Positions 46,355 to 57,447 are shown, numbered from the stretch's first letter. The stretch: 64,000 bases of DNA from Umbilicaria muhlenbergii (GCA_000611775.1 KK106982.1:4534996-4598995), one strand, 5' to 3'. Program-made: numbers and translations. Notes: a model not told the origin generated them from the sequence alone.

Positions 46355-46792
46355 CTATTTGTTCAACACCGCAGCACTGACGGGCCTGTTAACGCTTGTA
46401 TTGGGCGTATGTGGAGGCTGAGCGGGTGCATCGGGAATAGGGACGTCCGAGAAATCGTCTTGGGCGACGGCTCGGATTGTGAATGCGTCTATTTATGAGG
46501 TTAGTATCGGCTACGGCCTTTGTCGTGCAGGGTGGCAGAAGCGCAATCTAAGAGTGTATGGAGATCGAAAATATGAAGGCGAAGGGTAAGGGAGAACTGA
46601 CAGACGCCGATGGCGAATGCGAAGATCGCAGAACCGGTGACAATGTTGCGGATGAGGAAGGGTTGGCGAGCGCGGATTAGGGCGGCCGTTTGCCGGTAGT
46701 GCTTGTCGTAGTAGGAGGAGCGGGGGATTCTTGGAGCACAATCAGCATTGGCCCAGACGGCTTGGTTAAGTTAGTTTTACTAACACTGCCAT
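46355..46792 (-). CDS. coa3: Cytochrome c oxidase assembly factor COA3, with an 8-base first exon
   Basis: Small mitochondrial inner-membrane protein that works with Cox14 and Mss51 to control Cox1 synthesis and assembly. Exons 46792-46785, 46729-46602 and 46488-46355 give 89 residues starting MAVIPRSSYYDKHYRQ. The single membrane helix and its flanks, ALIRARQPFLIRNIVTGSAI and FAFAIGVYAFTIRAVAQDDF, match the family. The first coding exon is only ATGGCAGT. Its intron (46784-46730) starts GTTAGT and ends CTCCAAG; the second intron is phase 1 after GVY. The gene is too split to appear as one open frame. It shares a short promoter with the symplekin gene. Confidence 0.9.
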
Positions 46793-47153
46793 GTTGATAC
46801 GGATTTGGGGGCAACGCGGAGAGAGGTCTTAAAGCCTTCACAGTCCCGTTATCAAGCCTGTCATGGATGATTTAGATGGATGAGGCTCTGCGGGAAGACT
46901 AGCGCGCAGACGGAACCTGGACTTGGCGACCACCGCGACTCTCATCGCGACCTCAACCACTGTCACAGCCTCGTAGACCTCACAAGTCATTCAATTTCTC
47001 TCGTTCTAGTTGCTGTGACAGTCACCCTCTTCTCCCAATTATGAGCCATCCCCTCTGAAGCTTCAAATCGGCCACTTGCTGTATGAGGAAAGTCCTCACC
47101 TTGTAGAGCTACCTCGAACTCGCAACCACCAATCGTAGTCCCTCACGACCAGT
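46793..47153. promoter_or_regulatory. Bidirectional promoter region COA3 / symplekin
   Basis: 361 bases separate the two start codons, so both genes must be driven from here. I see no clear TATA box in the right place for either. The call rests on gene orientation and distance only. Confidence 0.5.
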
Positions 47154-49926
47154 ATGGCTCTTCCAATCCCTGAACAACTTAACCAACTCAACGCGGCCCG
47201 ACAGCTCGTGCTCGGCGACTCAGCCTTCTACCCTCAAATCGTCCAAGGCATTCTTCCCATCGTCGGCGCGACAGCACAACTCGAACTGCGAAGATGGGGA
47301 GCCGACTTCCTCGCGGAGACATTTGCCAGTCCCGTACTTCCGTTACAACAGAAAGAAAACCTCAGCTTGGTGGTATTGCAAACATTGAAGGAATTACTAG
47401 AGATGCCGGGGGACGATCCGGGTGTTGTGAAGAGTGTGGTGCAGGCTGCGGCAAGTATCTACGGTTTAGTGTTCAGGTATATGTACGTCGAGCCCCTATC
47501 CATCCACGCCCACCCTCGTAGATTGCACCAAGGTAAGATACGTTGTCGAAGGCGATGCTGCAATCCAAGTCACCAACCATGGAAGTACGAAAATCAGTAT
47601 CTTATATTGCTTCTCTGCCAGCATCAACAACCCCCATGACTCGGCAACGTGGGAAAAGATGGCTGCTATAAAATCAAATATCCTGAAAAGATGGGATACT
47701 GCTGCTACGGGTATTCGAGTATGCTGCATCAAATTTGTTCAACGAGTTGTACAAGTCCAGACGCCTGGAGTAATTGCGGATCCACGGGTGCGTTGAATCA
47801 CGCCAAAGTACTTCGGATGGTCAGTATATGAGACTAATGGTTTTGACAGCGCCCGGATCAAAATGAGATCTCTCTTGCTTTGGTACCTCGAGACCATCCG
47901 CTGATTCCTCCCCCTAATCTCGAAGCGGAAGCCTCAGGGCTACTGGACCGTCTACTCAACGTCTTCTACGAAGAAACCAGGTATGTCAACCCACGTGTAG
48001 TTCCAGGCAATGTGCCTTATGTCATTTCCAGTGATGCTGTGCTTGTCAATGCGACTCTCAACTGCCTTGGAGTCCTCGTCCGGTCACGCCAATCGATTGC
48101 CAACAAAATCGTTTCCACGGTTCTCAACTTCAATCCCCTGAAATTAGCCAATAGCCCCATGTCCCCTAAGCTTAAAGTTCAGATCAAGTCTATGGAACGG
48201 ACTACTAGAGCGTTTCTCATGAACATCCTCAGAAGGTACGCACGTCTTGGATGCGGTCAGTCATATCGTCTTGAGGTTGACGATGTTATAGAAACGAGAA
48301 CGGTCCTTTCGCAGCTCGAATTAGGCAGCACGTTGATCGCCTTGCCCAATCTCGTATCGACATATTCGAAGAAGGCACTCGCAAGCGTGGGCCTCCTGAA
48401 CCGACAGACGGGCTCAGTGACGCAAAGCGCGCACGACTGGGTGCAGAACTACCGCGAACAAATATCCCTCCTCTGCCGCCGGGTCCTACGAGTATAGCCC
48501 AACTCTACACTTTGACCAGTGACGAAGGTCTAACGTCCTTTGATGTCACACAATTACCTATAGACCTAGTTGTGAAAATAACCCTACCAGTACTCTACCG
48601 TATAGACCAGGGCCTGCTAGACGAAGCTATCAACGGTATCCGCTCACGCTATTTAGCCTTGGCCAGAAACCAACAGACTGCAACTCAGGGCCCACCAGTC
48701 CCGCCTACAGCGCTTGAAGATGAAGATGACGATTACGAGCCTGATTTTGAACCCGTAGAAGACACAGAGCAGATACTAAATGCAGCCGATGCTCTACCAC
48801 CAGAAGATTCCCAACAGAATACCACAGAAGTCGCACTCGGTCCCTTTACGCTTCCTCAGCCGCCGCCTCTAACGGAAGACGAAACGAAGAAAGTTGGGAA
48901 AGGCACTGTAATGCGGGTCTTTAGCATGATGAACATCCTCGATGAGCCCGGTGCAGCCAAAAGGCAGAAGCTCGGCTTAAATCGATTAGCAGGCAGTAAC
49001 TACGACAGAGAAGCGTGGATCACGGTCATCACGCGCCTAGCATCTCGTGCATCACCAGGCCTTGAAGATTCCGCGAACGAAGCCAAAGACGAAGCCGAGT
49101 CGAACGGAACGCTAGCAAAGAGGAAAGAACCAAGCCTCAGCGACGGCATCAGGGAAACGCTCTACATCTACATCATCGAGGACTTCCGCGCCAGAATCCC
49201 CATCGCCATCGCCTGGTTGAACGAGGAATGGTATAACGACCGCGTGCAGTCTCCGTCTGCGGAACAATCACAAAATGGAGATTCGACGCAGCCCTTGACG
49301 CAGACGCAACCGCATTACGAGAAATGGGTGCTCAAGGTCCTGGATGGTATCGTGCCGTATCTTGACGCTAAGGATAAGGTCTTGATACGGTTTTTGTCGG
49401 AGATCCCGGGCGTGGATGAGAAGGTCCTGCAGAGGGTTAAGGGGCTGGCGAGGGATCCGGAGAGGGTCTCGTTGGCGGTTAATGCGATACAGTAAGTTCT
49501 CTACTATACCACCGAACCCTTCCCCTCTCTGCCCCAATCTCGACTCGGCTACAGAATCGAAGCTGATCCTGTGCACAGCTACCTCATTCTCCTCCGCCCC
49601 CCTGTCCGCGATATCTGTATCGATGCTCTGGAGGATCTGTGGCGGAATTGTAAGACCCCTCTCCCGCCCCCAATACCAACTAACGACCACCTTACCTTTT
49701 TTTCTATCCAGTTCCACGTAGCATCCAGCTGGCTAATGTTTAAGTAACAGACGACGACGCTAAAGTCCCAACCACCAGACTCCTGGCCAAATGGCGCCCG
49801 GAAGTCCTACCGCAAGCCCCAAACACGAATGGAACGGGCGTTAAGGAGGAGGAGACGAAAGAGCCGGTGACCGCGGCGGCGACGGAAGCGGTGCCGGCGC
49901 AAAGCGCGGTTGCGGCTGTGGGATGA
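47154..49926 (+). CDS. pta1: Symplekin/Pta1, mRNA 3'-end processing scaffold, seven exons
   Basis: Scaffold of the cleavage and polyadenylation factor in the nucleus. Exons 47154-47482, 47622-47787, 47850-47980, 48032-48235, 48292-49491, 49579-49649 and 49751-49926 give 758 residues. The N-terminal HEAT-like part includes ADFLAETFASPVLPLQQKEN and TWEKMAAIKSNILKRWDTAA. The block PPLPPGPTSIAQLYTLTSD and the C-terminal HYLILLRPPVRDICIDALED followed by LLAKWRPEVL are family hallmarks. Introns 3 and 4 can be read through in frame, but removing them gives ETSDAVLVNATLN and RRNENGPFAARIRQHVDRLA, which fit better. Intron 1 is longest (139 nt). Confidence 0.92.
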
Positions 49927-51199
49927 GTGCGAGATGATGGGGTGCGAGATCGGATGAAGGGCTGGTAAAAGCGATGGTTAGGGCGTGGTCGCTCTGCTAG
50001 ATCTTCTTTCTTTGGGAGACTTTTGCAGTAGCAAGTAGCAGTGCATAGAGCATGGGCATAAAGCTGAGATGGAGGAGATATTGATGCATGGAGGTAGAGA
50101 ATTGATTCTATGGATGGCCGTCTACATTGGCCAGAATATCATATCCGTTGTAGAGAAGTGCAGCATGGTGGGGTTTCGGTAGTTGTGTGGTCTGAAACGA
50201 ACCGCCGGGAGGTTTTCGGGGTTCTCTTTGCACTGGCGTTGTGGGTGTGGCCACGGTATTGGGTTCGCGTTGGATGGTACGACGGAAACTCCAGTCCAGA
50301 CGATGTCCCTGCTAGGAAGAGAGAATTGGGATTTGTCCCAAAGTTTATACACACAGGCCCCCGTACGTATTCGGGGTCAACGGCCATTGCAACATATAGC
50401 TGGACACTAAATCAATCTGCTTGTAATGTGTGTGTTGATATGTACATATATCCCTATATCCATCACGTGAACCCCCCAAACCCCCTTCCATCCCCCTCGC
50501 ACCCAGCACCCTCTCGAACTCACCTAGCTAATGCGCCGCGGAAACCCGAACACGAGTGAATGCACTAGCGCGAACGACCTTTTCTAGACGCGCAGAACGA
50601 GTCCGTTGGTCTTTCATGTCACTTTCACTTCGCTCCTCCACTTGTGCTGCAACCGCTTGTCAACGTCCACCTCACTTGCGATAGAGACATCGGCTACGAG
50701 CTCATTGGCGACGACGATATTAATAGCTTAGCTGATAAAAGAGGTGAGTTGGTGATGCGTTTATATTTCGTGGAAAAGCGAGCGCAAACTGTGTTGATGG
50801 GTGTGGTGAGGTCGTTCTTACCGTTCGGTCGTGTGTATCGAGAGGTCGTGCTCGCCTTCCCTCCATGCACCAACGGCAAGAGCATAGTGTGCGTCTACCT
50901 TAGTATCGAGACAATATCTGCTTTCATCCGTGTGTATTGACTGGGCGAGCTGGTGGTTTTGAGCACTGTGTCTTTCGTCCTTGCCTCATTTCTTCAACAC
51001 ATCTCCGAGACTCCTCTTTTGCCACATCACTTAGTTTTCATTCCTGACCACCTTGTGTGGTAGCTCTCGACCTCGCAGCTTTCGTTATTGTACATAACTT
51101 CTACCACCCAACTTCAAATCTCTTTTACTTGCTTTCCTCACCAGCACCTCTACTCTTTACAGCAAACTCTTTGCTTTTCATTTCTTCTCATCACCAACG
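49927..51199. other. Intergenic region symplekin - Lys-rich protein (1.3 kb)
   Basis: Holds the symplekin 3' end and the promoter and C/T-rich leader (50980-51195) of the next gene. A 149-codon frame at 50110-50559 is not recognised and is low in protein-like features. Confidence 0.45.
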
Positions 51200-51943
51200 A
51201 TGGCTTCACCAACAACTGTCCATCTCAAGACAACTCTGACATCTCGTACCCCAGCACCTCTGAACGTTCTGGACACCGAGATGTCACTCCCATCCACCAC
51301 GATGAAGGCGACCAAGTCGACCGCGAGCACCAAGTCTACTCCGAGCAAGTCCACTGAGAGTAAGGGCCTGGACAACGACGTCTGGACTCTATTTTTCGCC
51401 GCCCACTCCACGCTAGTCCCGAACGTCAAAGCCATGGCCGCCGTTGACGAGAAGGGGCGAACTGCATCTCAGCTCGAGCACCAGCTGCGCAAGCATCGCC
51501 ACACGGGCAAAGAGCTTGCGGAGAAGAAAGCTGCAATCTTGGCAGGTTTGGTGAAGAAGGATGACGGAGGAGCCAAGAAGCGTAAGAGCGTGAGTGAGGA
51601 GGGTGGAAAGACTGGCGCTGCCAAGAAGGGAAAAATGAATTTCGAGGAGGATGATGTGGAGGAGGAAGACGGTTCGGTTAAAAAGGCGAAGGTTGTGAAG
51701 AAGGGGACTGCCAAGATCGTGAAGAAAGGGCCGACTGGTGTGACGAAGCCGAAAGTCAACCCGAAAGCAAACCCGAAAACGAACGGGAAGGCTAAGAAGG
51801 GCAAGGAGGTTGAGCAGGCTGAAGATGCGAGTAGTGGTGAGGAAGGAGGAGATGTGGAGGAAGGAGACACTGGTATTGGAGAGGAAGAAGGTGACGTCGA
51901 GGAAGACGACAACGGCTTGGTCGAGATGCAGTTCGAGCGTTAA
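51200..51943 (+). CDS. Lys-rich protein with a small predicted domain, function unknown
   Basis: One exon, 247 residues. Residues ~55-115 (DNDVWTLFFAAHSTLVPNVK, then TASQLEHQLRKHRHTGKELA) look like a short helical domain, perhaps of the Myb/SANT-like type used by many ascomycete nuclear proteins. The rest is basic (KKRKSV, KKAKVVKKG, a run of KVNPKANPKTNGK) and then acidic (EEGGDVEEGD repeats). The Lys clusters would serve as nuclear localisation signals. This mix of a small helical domain, a basic stretch and an acidic tail suggests a chromatin or nucleolar protein, but that is inference. The start is the first ATG after the C/T-rich leader. Confidence 0.72.
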   Translation: MASPTTVHLKTTLTSRTPAPLNVLDTEMSLPSTTMKATKSTASTKSTPSKSTESKGLDNDVWTLFFAAHSTLVPNVKAMAAVDEKGRTASQLEHQLRKHRHTGKELAEKKAAILAGLVKKDDGGAKKRKSVSEEGGKTGAAKKGKMNFEEDDVEEEDGSVKKAKVVKKGTAKIVKKGPTGVTKPKVNPKANPKTNGKAKKGKEVEQAEDASSGEEGGDVEEGDTGIGEEEGDVEEDDNGLVEMQFER

Positions 51944-52281
51944 GAAGTCACCCAGACGGTATGCAGCCATGCCCGCTTGGCGACAAGGAAGCTTCTGATG
52001 GCAGCGTACGTAGTCTCTGGCCCTGGTCAGACTCGGCCGAAAGTCTTGTCATTTCACAATGTCTTAGGGCGGTGGAAATGGCGCTTAACGTTTGCTTTTC
52101 GTTCTCGACAAGAAGCCATCGTCAGGAAGAAGTTGGGATAGGTACTCATGAAGATCAAGAGCAATTATGGGGATAACCATTCCTTCACGACGCCGAGCTC
52201 TTCTGTAGCTTCACATATGCGTCTTGAATGCTTTTGATAGCGTCGGTTGTTTCGTGTTCATTGCTTCTGCTCTTCCATTCC
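51944..52281. other. Convergent 3' region
   Basis: 338 bases between the Lys-rich gene and the Sil1 gene, which converge. Nothing else is seen. Confidence 0.5.
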
Positions 52282-53448
52282 TCAAGACTCTTTCCGAATG
52301 GCGGTCAACCAAGGCTTCCAATGTTCTACTAGGGTTGCACTGCGAGATCGTGAGTCGCCCTTGCCCGAGGGATGCTTGGGAGACGCTGAGCATGGCGAAT
52401 GAATAACGAGAGCGATATCTTCGCTTTCAAGGCCTACGTTGTTTGGATCCTGATTCGTCGAAACTTCAACATGGCTGTCAAGCATGAAGTGATCCATCAA
52501 GAAGTTGGCAATCTTCCCCCTCAGTTTATCTTTCGCAGCTGATCCCACAGGGCCTGCACCATATGCTTTGAGCAGTATGGATAAGCCTTCCTGTTCCTCA
52601 AATCGAGCGATTTGTCCTGGATCCTGACACATCGCCGAAAGCAAGTACACGAGCCTCGCCTGTACTTGGGGCTGCTCCTCGAGTGTCAAAGCCCTAAGGA
52701 CATGGTCTATAGGTAGCGTGTTGGACGCTCTGCTGTCATAGTGACTCATCATGGCCGAGAGTGCTGCAGGATTGTTCTGAACGGCGGTACCCAGTACCAA
52801 TGCTGCTGAGCCTCTTGTTGTGGGATCCGCACTATTGCCGTCGAGAAGCTCAAAGAGCCTTTGAACAGCAACCTCGTCTTTTGCAAGGCTTACACCCCAG
52901 TAGATGTCGTGCGAGAGGTCTTCCAGTGCGTCCAAAGTATTAAGGAGGGATTCCGGGTCCATTGGTGGGATAGATGTTAGGGAGGCGAGACTTGTGGCGA
53001 ACAAAGAGCCCTCACCAGATCCCGGACTCGGAGGCCGGATCGGTCCGTGGTCCGCGACTGTCTGCTTGAGGACGATTTGCTCGTAGGGAAGATACTCTGG
53101 AGTACCGTCCGCTATTGAGGGCTCTTTCTCGTCTATGATGACGAGCTCAGACGCTACCTCCAAATCTTCAGGCGTGGGCACATTAAGCTTCGCCTCCTTC
53201 TGCCCAGTCTCAAGGTTCAAGCGGATGTGTAGGCCGACCGGAAGCTCCTGATCATCATGTACAGTTTGAAACGAAGACGTGGGTTGAAACGTTCTAGGAT
53301 AGCATTCTGAGGCATGGTTTGTATGGCATATTAGATCTGTGTAGGCTGAAGGAGACGGCGAAGTTGCATGTGCACTAGAGCAGGAGACGAGAAAGGAGAG
53401 GAATAAAACCATGCTTGATACAATTGACACAGGCGACCTGGGATCCAT
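52282..53448 (-). CDS. sil1: Sil1, nucleotide exchange factor for ER Hsp70 (Kar2/BiP)
   Basis: Armadillo-like exchange factor that releases ADP from BiP in the ER lumen. One exon, 388 residues. An N-terminal hydrophobic stretch (IVSSMVLFLSFLVSCSSAHA) is the signal peptide. The conserved entry DLICHTNHASECYPRTFQPT and LPVGLHIRLNLETGQKEAKL mark Sil1 rather than cytosolic Fes1. Armadillo-type helices follow: LLNTLDALEDLSHDIYWGV, GSAALVLGTAVQNNPAAL and ARLVYLLSAMCQDP. The C-terminus does not show an obvious HDEL-type retrieval signal (it ends AIRKES). It is divergent from NUO17.8, with only 316 bases between the starts. Confidence 0.9.
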   Translation of the reverse strand: MDPRSPVSIVSSMVLFLSFLVSCSSAHATSPSPSAYTDLICHTNHASECYPRTFQPTSSFQTVHDDQELPVGLHIRLNLETGQKEAKLNVPTPEDLEVASELVIIDEKEPSIADGTPEYLPYEQIVLKQTVADHGPIRPPSPGSGEGSLFATSLASLTSIPPMDPESLLNTLDALEDLSHDIYWGVSLAKDEVAVQRLFELLDGNSADPTTRGSAALVLGTAVQNNPAALSAMMSHYDSRASNTLPIDHVLRALTLEEQPQVQARLVYLLSAMCQDPGQIARFEEQEGLSILLKAYGAGPVGSAAKDKLRGKIANFLMDHFMLDSHVEVSTNQDPNNVGLESEDIALVIHSPCSASPKHPSGKGDSRSRSATLVEHWKPWLTAIRKES

Positions 53449-53764
53449 GGAGGTTGCTTGCTAAAGTGAAGCCTGAACAAAAAGACTGGGGCTATGCTTG
53501 ACAACGAATAGTAGGGAGTACTTTGAACATGGTATTACTTCGACAAGTGTGACTCAAGAAAATAAAAGGACCCTTCTGCACCCATAAGGTCTAGTTGTCA
53601 ACATCTCTCCGCCGGCAGCAAGCCTGATGATTATTTCGTCAAATGCTGATTGGTGATTGGCTCCCCCACCTGACTAAGCCGCCCATAGCGTTGACCTCAC
53701 CCCAATCGACAGCTCCCATTGCTCAGCACATCAAGAGGCATTGACTGCCTCACAGCATCTCAAA
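53449..53764. promoter_or_regulatory. Bidirectional promoter region Sil1 / NUO17.8
   Basis: 316 bases between two divergent start codons. G/C-rich near 53660-53720. No specific element is claimed. Confidence 0.5.
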
Positions 53765-54643
53765 ATGCTGCAAACTCGAAGGGGTGCTACCCGCCTGGTC
53801 CAGCGTACATGCCGCCGCCAACAACGCCGTTACGACAGCAGCAGCACCCACCCTCCCGGTAAAAGCTCCGGCCATACCGAGTCGGCCGGACACTACGAAC
53901 CTACCCACCATGCCCACCACCCAGAGCCCGTCAATGAATCCCTAGGCGTGAGTTACCCAACCCCAGCACCCATCCCATCAGATCTATGGCAATTGAGCTT
54001 TAGAACGCGTGGTGTAACGATATTAACCTAACCCCAACAGCGCGGTTTCTACATCGCCCTCGGCGCCATTCCCCTCGCCTTTGCCATCTACAAGTTCTCC
54101 CGCTCGACAGACGGCTCGTCCGCCAATGCCACGCAGCCGATTCTCACGCGGATTATCAACAGCTACAGTGGGTATAAGGAGAGGTGGACGGCGAGGAATA
54201 CGCTGCATACGGCTATGATCGAGCAGGCGGCGCATGATCGGAATTTGTTCCAGAGTAGTGCGCCTAGTAAGCATGTGGATTTGAAGTTCCCGGAGTAAGT
54301 GCACCCCAGGTCTTTATTGGGTTGGGCTGGGACTGTTGTGGTGGTTGGAGCTTGGTAAGAGGAGAGGGGGCTATACTTCGTGGCGCGAATGTTATGGGGT
54401 GGCACTATGTTGGGGATCACACCCACGACTGAGCGATTTGCTGACATACTGTGCGTCTACAGGATTTTCAACACCGGATCACCATACAACGTCCCCGCCG
54501 GCCAAGGCGGCGCCAACCTCGACGCACTAATCGCATACTACGAGAAGAAGAACGCCGAACACGATGCGGCGAAGATGAAGGAGCTGAGAGAAGGGAAGAA
54601 AGAACCCGATCCGAATGAGGTTGTCAGGAGAGGGACGTATTGA
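53765..54643 (+). CDS. Mitochondrial complex I accessory subunit NUO17.8
   Basis: Accessory subunit of NADH:ubiquinone oxidoreductase in the inner membrane. Exons 53765-53947, 54041-54294 and 54463-54643 give 205 residues. The N-terminus is Arg-rich and lacks acids (MLQTRRGATRLVQRTCRRQQ), as expected of a mitochondrial import signal. A membrane helix RGFYIALGAIPLAFAIYKFS begins exon 2. The conserved blocks RNTLHTAMIEQAAHDRNLFQ and IFNTGSPYNVPAGQGG, then LDALIAYYEKKN, match the Neurospora 17.8-kDa subunit. The start is the ATG before LQTRRG; an upstream in-frame TTG is ignored. Confidence 0.88.
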
Positions 54644-55839
54644 TGGTTGAGGATTACTTCCGGAGCATTGGGTCATTGTTATCGCAAGGATGATATTGTA
54701 TATAGGGTTATTGCAAAGCATGGTTTTCGACTCAGAGCACAGACTTAGACCTTGTGGATTGGTGGTAGTCCTCTGACCGTTTATGAGCCTCGACTGGCCG
54801 ATACGGATGTCCGGTGTATCTTCTAGGAGGAGCCCCTCTATCCGTGTCTTTGATTCCTAGGGACGTTCTAGACCAATCACCAACCTGGGCCACAAAGCTT
54901 TCCTCGGCCTTAATTAGCACCCTGCGCCCACCTTATCTTTTCATTGACCATATTATTGTATCAGATCTGAACATGGCCACAAACTACATGTGGAATCAGC
55001 CCTACAGTCCAGCCCTACAGCCCTGTAGACTCTACGAGTTCTTAGAGTGAATATTGTTGCTCTCAGAGCTCTTAGTACTCGAAAAGCCCTAAGAACTCTA
55101 CGAGTGTAACATTCTGAGAGCTGTGAGTACTCCTAGGGTTCTAAGAGCCGTAAGAACTCCAAAGGAATCTTGTCGCTTATACGCCGTCCTAAGTCTGGGT
55201 CTCGCCTGCTTCTACGAATACTCCGGCCTCCAGAGTATCGACTAGAGCTTGCGATGTAGTTCTAAAGTGCCATGTCCATCCCCACAACCTCAAGACGGGT
55301 TCACGACTATAAATGCATGATGGTGTTATACCACGTCGTTCGACGATACATTTTGCTAAGTCCAGGTTCCGAATCCGAACGGTGTTTCATATTAGGTTTG
55401 ATTCGTAGCGCTGTCGTAGGAACCGAGGTGTATATGTGGGCGATGTGCAATCTACATATGATAGATTACCTATTACGAGTATTCCGAGGGTGGGCGGTGC
55501 TAGAGGTAAGAGTGTTCAAGTCTTGAGGTACGATGTACGAGGAAAGGGCTAGGATAATCCGAACTTCCCATGCTCGTCTTCTTTGATGTGTCTGAGTAGG
55601 TCAGTCGATATGGGCCCCGCTGTATTGAGAACCTTGTGCATACAACTCCGAGCGATGCAAGAAGCATCCCGGGCAAGAAAGTGTTGTACCACGACATCCG
55701 ACGATAGAGAACCCATCCAAATCGGGCAAGATGGGCTTCAGTGGGTCCTTCGTGAACAGCATAGCGACTAATGAAAAACCGGAGAATGTATTGCTGTATG
55801 GTCCGACCTATTGCCAAAGCCTCTACTGTGCCGACCTTC
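54644..55839. other. Intergenic region with inverted-repeat cluster (1.2 kb)
   Basis: Between the 3' ends of NUO17.8 and the UAA transporter. It holds the short inverted repeats listed separately. The sequence at 55250-55840 has only short or antisense frames and no recognisable mobile-element motif. Confidence 0.45.
55022..55165. repeat. Cluster of short inverted and direct repeats
   Basis: Motifs GAGTTCTTAGAG (55037) and CTAAGAACTC (55090) are near-complementary. AGTACTC (55074) and GAGTACTC (55126) pair, and AGAGCTC, GAGAGCTGTGAG and TAAGAACTC (55151) recur. Several alternative hairpins of 8-12 base pairs are possible within 145 bases. Confidence 0.6.
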
Positions 55840-57447
55840 TCAATAGGATTTCCTCTTCTTACTACCCATATGCTTCCCTTTATCGCTTCCACCATCCCAA
55901 GCATACAAAGCACCGCTCCCAAATACCACCCCTGCGCCCGCCATTACCCCAATGGGCAACTGATTGCCGAAAATCCAGATACTGGCCAAGAGGCTAATGA
56001 GTTTGCGGATATTCAGCACAATCGACACGCCGAGCGCGGATGTGCGTGCTCCTAACATGTTAACGCCCCGGATGCAGAGATATTGCGTCAAGGCGTTGAG
56101 ACCCAGTGTTGCAAACAGTAAAGGTATGCGAATCTGCGTAACGAGAACGGGAACTTTTATATAAGGAAATATGTGGTGGAGGGGTGAGAAGAAGAAAGGG
56201 GAGACCTTCCATTGGTAGGCGTTCGGAAGCGGAGAGGAGGGAAATGTGAAGATTGACGGCGATGATGCAAGGCGAGCTAATTGAAGCCGCAAGAGAGGGA
56301 AGACAGGGAGGAAGAGAGGGAGTGAGAGGAAATGAATATAGAAGAGGTTTTCCTGCCAATGAGAGCCGTATTGGGAGTAGATTTGTTGCGTGTAGAGGCC
56401 CATTCCTGCGGAGAGGATCTGTGCAATGAGAAGTATGAGTAGGCCAGTGACAAATGAAGCAGTCGAGTTGGGTGAGTCGGACGAAGACGAGTCGGTTTTA
56501 CCCTAGACGAGTGAGCAATATACATAGCTATAGAGTGCCGAGATGGTTGTACCTGTGATTGGGCGTCTGAATATGCCGCCAGGGTAATACCAACAGTGAG
56601 GAGGGCCACGCTGAGGACTCGCACCTTCGAATATCGGTTTCCCCATAGATAACCGACGAGCATCGTGGTGACACTGCCACCACTACGGAGGATAATATGG
56701 ACGGGAACTGATATTCGGTAACTGAATGCGACGTTGTTGAGGATGTTTACGCCCCAAAATAAGACGATATTTGGTATCCAGAGGGACAGAGGCACAGCTC
56801 GAGGTTTCAGGTAAAAGGGAGGATGACAGGCGGAGAAATGGGCGGGCCATGTGAACAGGGCAGTGACAACGAATTGCGTGAACGTAAGAAGAAAGCCTGG
56901 TGATCGACATGAGTGGGGACATGCGGTTGGAAGCAGTAAGCCAACATACCACTATTCGGTTCGTCCCTGGTCACCGCTATTAGTGGGAGTGAGGAAGCGT
57001 GGTGCTTGCTTCAAAAACTCACTTCACTATAGCTTCCAGTGTGTAGACCTGCAACAGGCACGGTCATCAGCCATTTCTGAGTTCCTCGTTCGTCTTGGAC
57101 ATCTCCCGTATACCAACATTCGAGCAGCATCCGCCAAAGATCAGGGCCACGGTCAAGCCCCAGCTAAACAATGCCGGCAAGAGCCCCGAGAACAGCCCGG
57201 GCCAAGCGGCATCTATTTTCGCCCCTGCTATACCAATTGCCCGCGGAATGGTAAGACGAGCGTTGGGATATAAGCCAGGCTTGGAGTTCTGCAGCGAGGG
57301 TGCAGCGTTGATTATCTTTTTGGGGCCAGGAGTAATACCGTTGGCTGGCGGTGGTGTCATGGGGTCGCGGCGACGGGTCATGTTGGTTTGTGAGGACGCC
57401 ATGATACTGTCTGCCGTTGAAGCGTTAGATTTGCGTCCCTTGGCCAT
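55840..57447 (-). CDS. UAA-family nucleotide-sugar transporter, UDP-GlcNAc type (Yea4-like)
   Basis: Imports UDP-N-acetylglucosamine or a related sugar nucleotide into ER or Golgi for chitin and glycan synthesis. Exons 57447-57118, 57048-57023, 56966-56950, 56896-56553 and 56502-55840 give 459 residues. Exon 3 is only 17 bases and, with exon 2, gives VYTLEAIVKDEPNSG. Blocks typical of the family are LIFGGCCSNVYTLEAI, FLLTFTQFVVTALFTWPAHF, NNVAFSYRISVPVHIILRSG and GRT-like NIRKLISLLASIWIFGN. About ten hydrophobic helices are visible. The C-terminus is Lys-rich (GSKKRKSY), and a KKxx-like ER retrieval signal is possible but not exact. The N-terminal ~100 residues are a longer soluble lead than yeast Yea4 has. 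Confidence 0.88.

Noticed and set aside
55360-55390. tRNA B-box-like sequence (GGTTCCGAATCC)
   Set aside because: It has one extra base compared with the consensus and no A box or acceptor stem at the right distance.
54730-55840. Degenerate transposon
   Set aside because: No transposase, integrase or reverse transcriptase motif and no terminal repeats or target duplication were seen.
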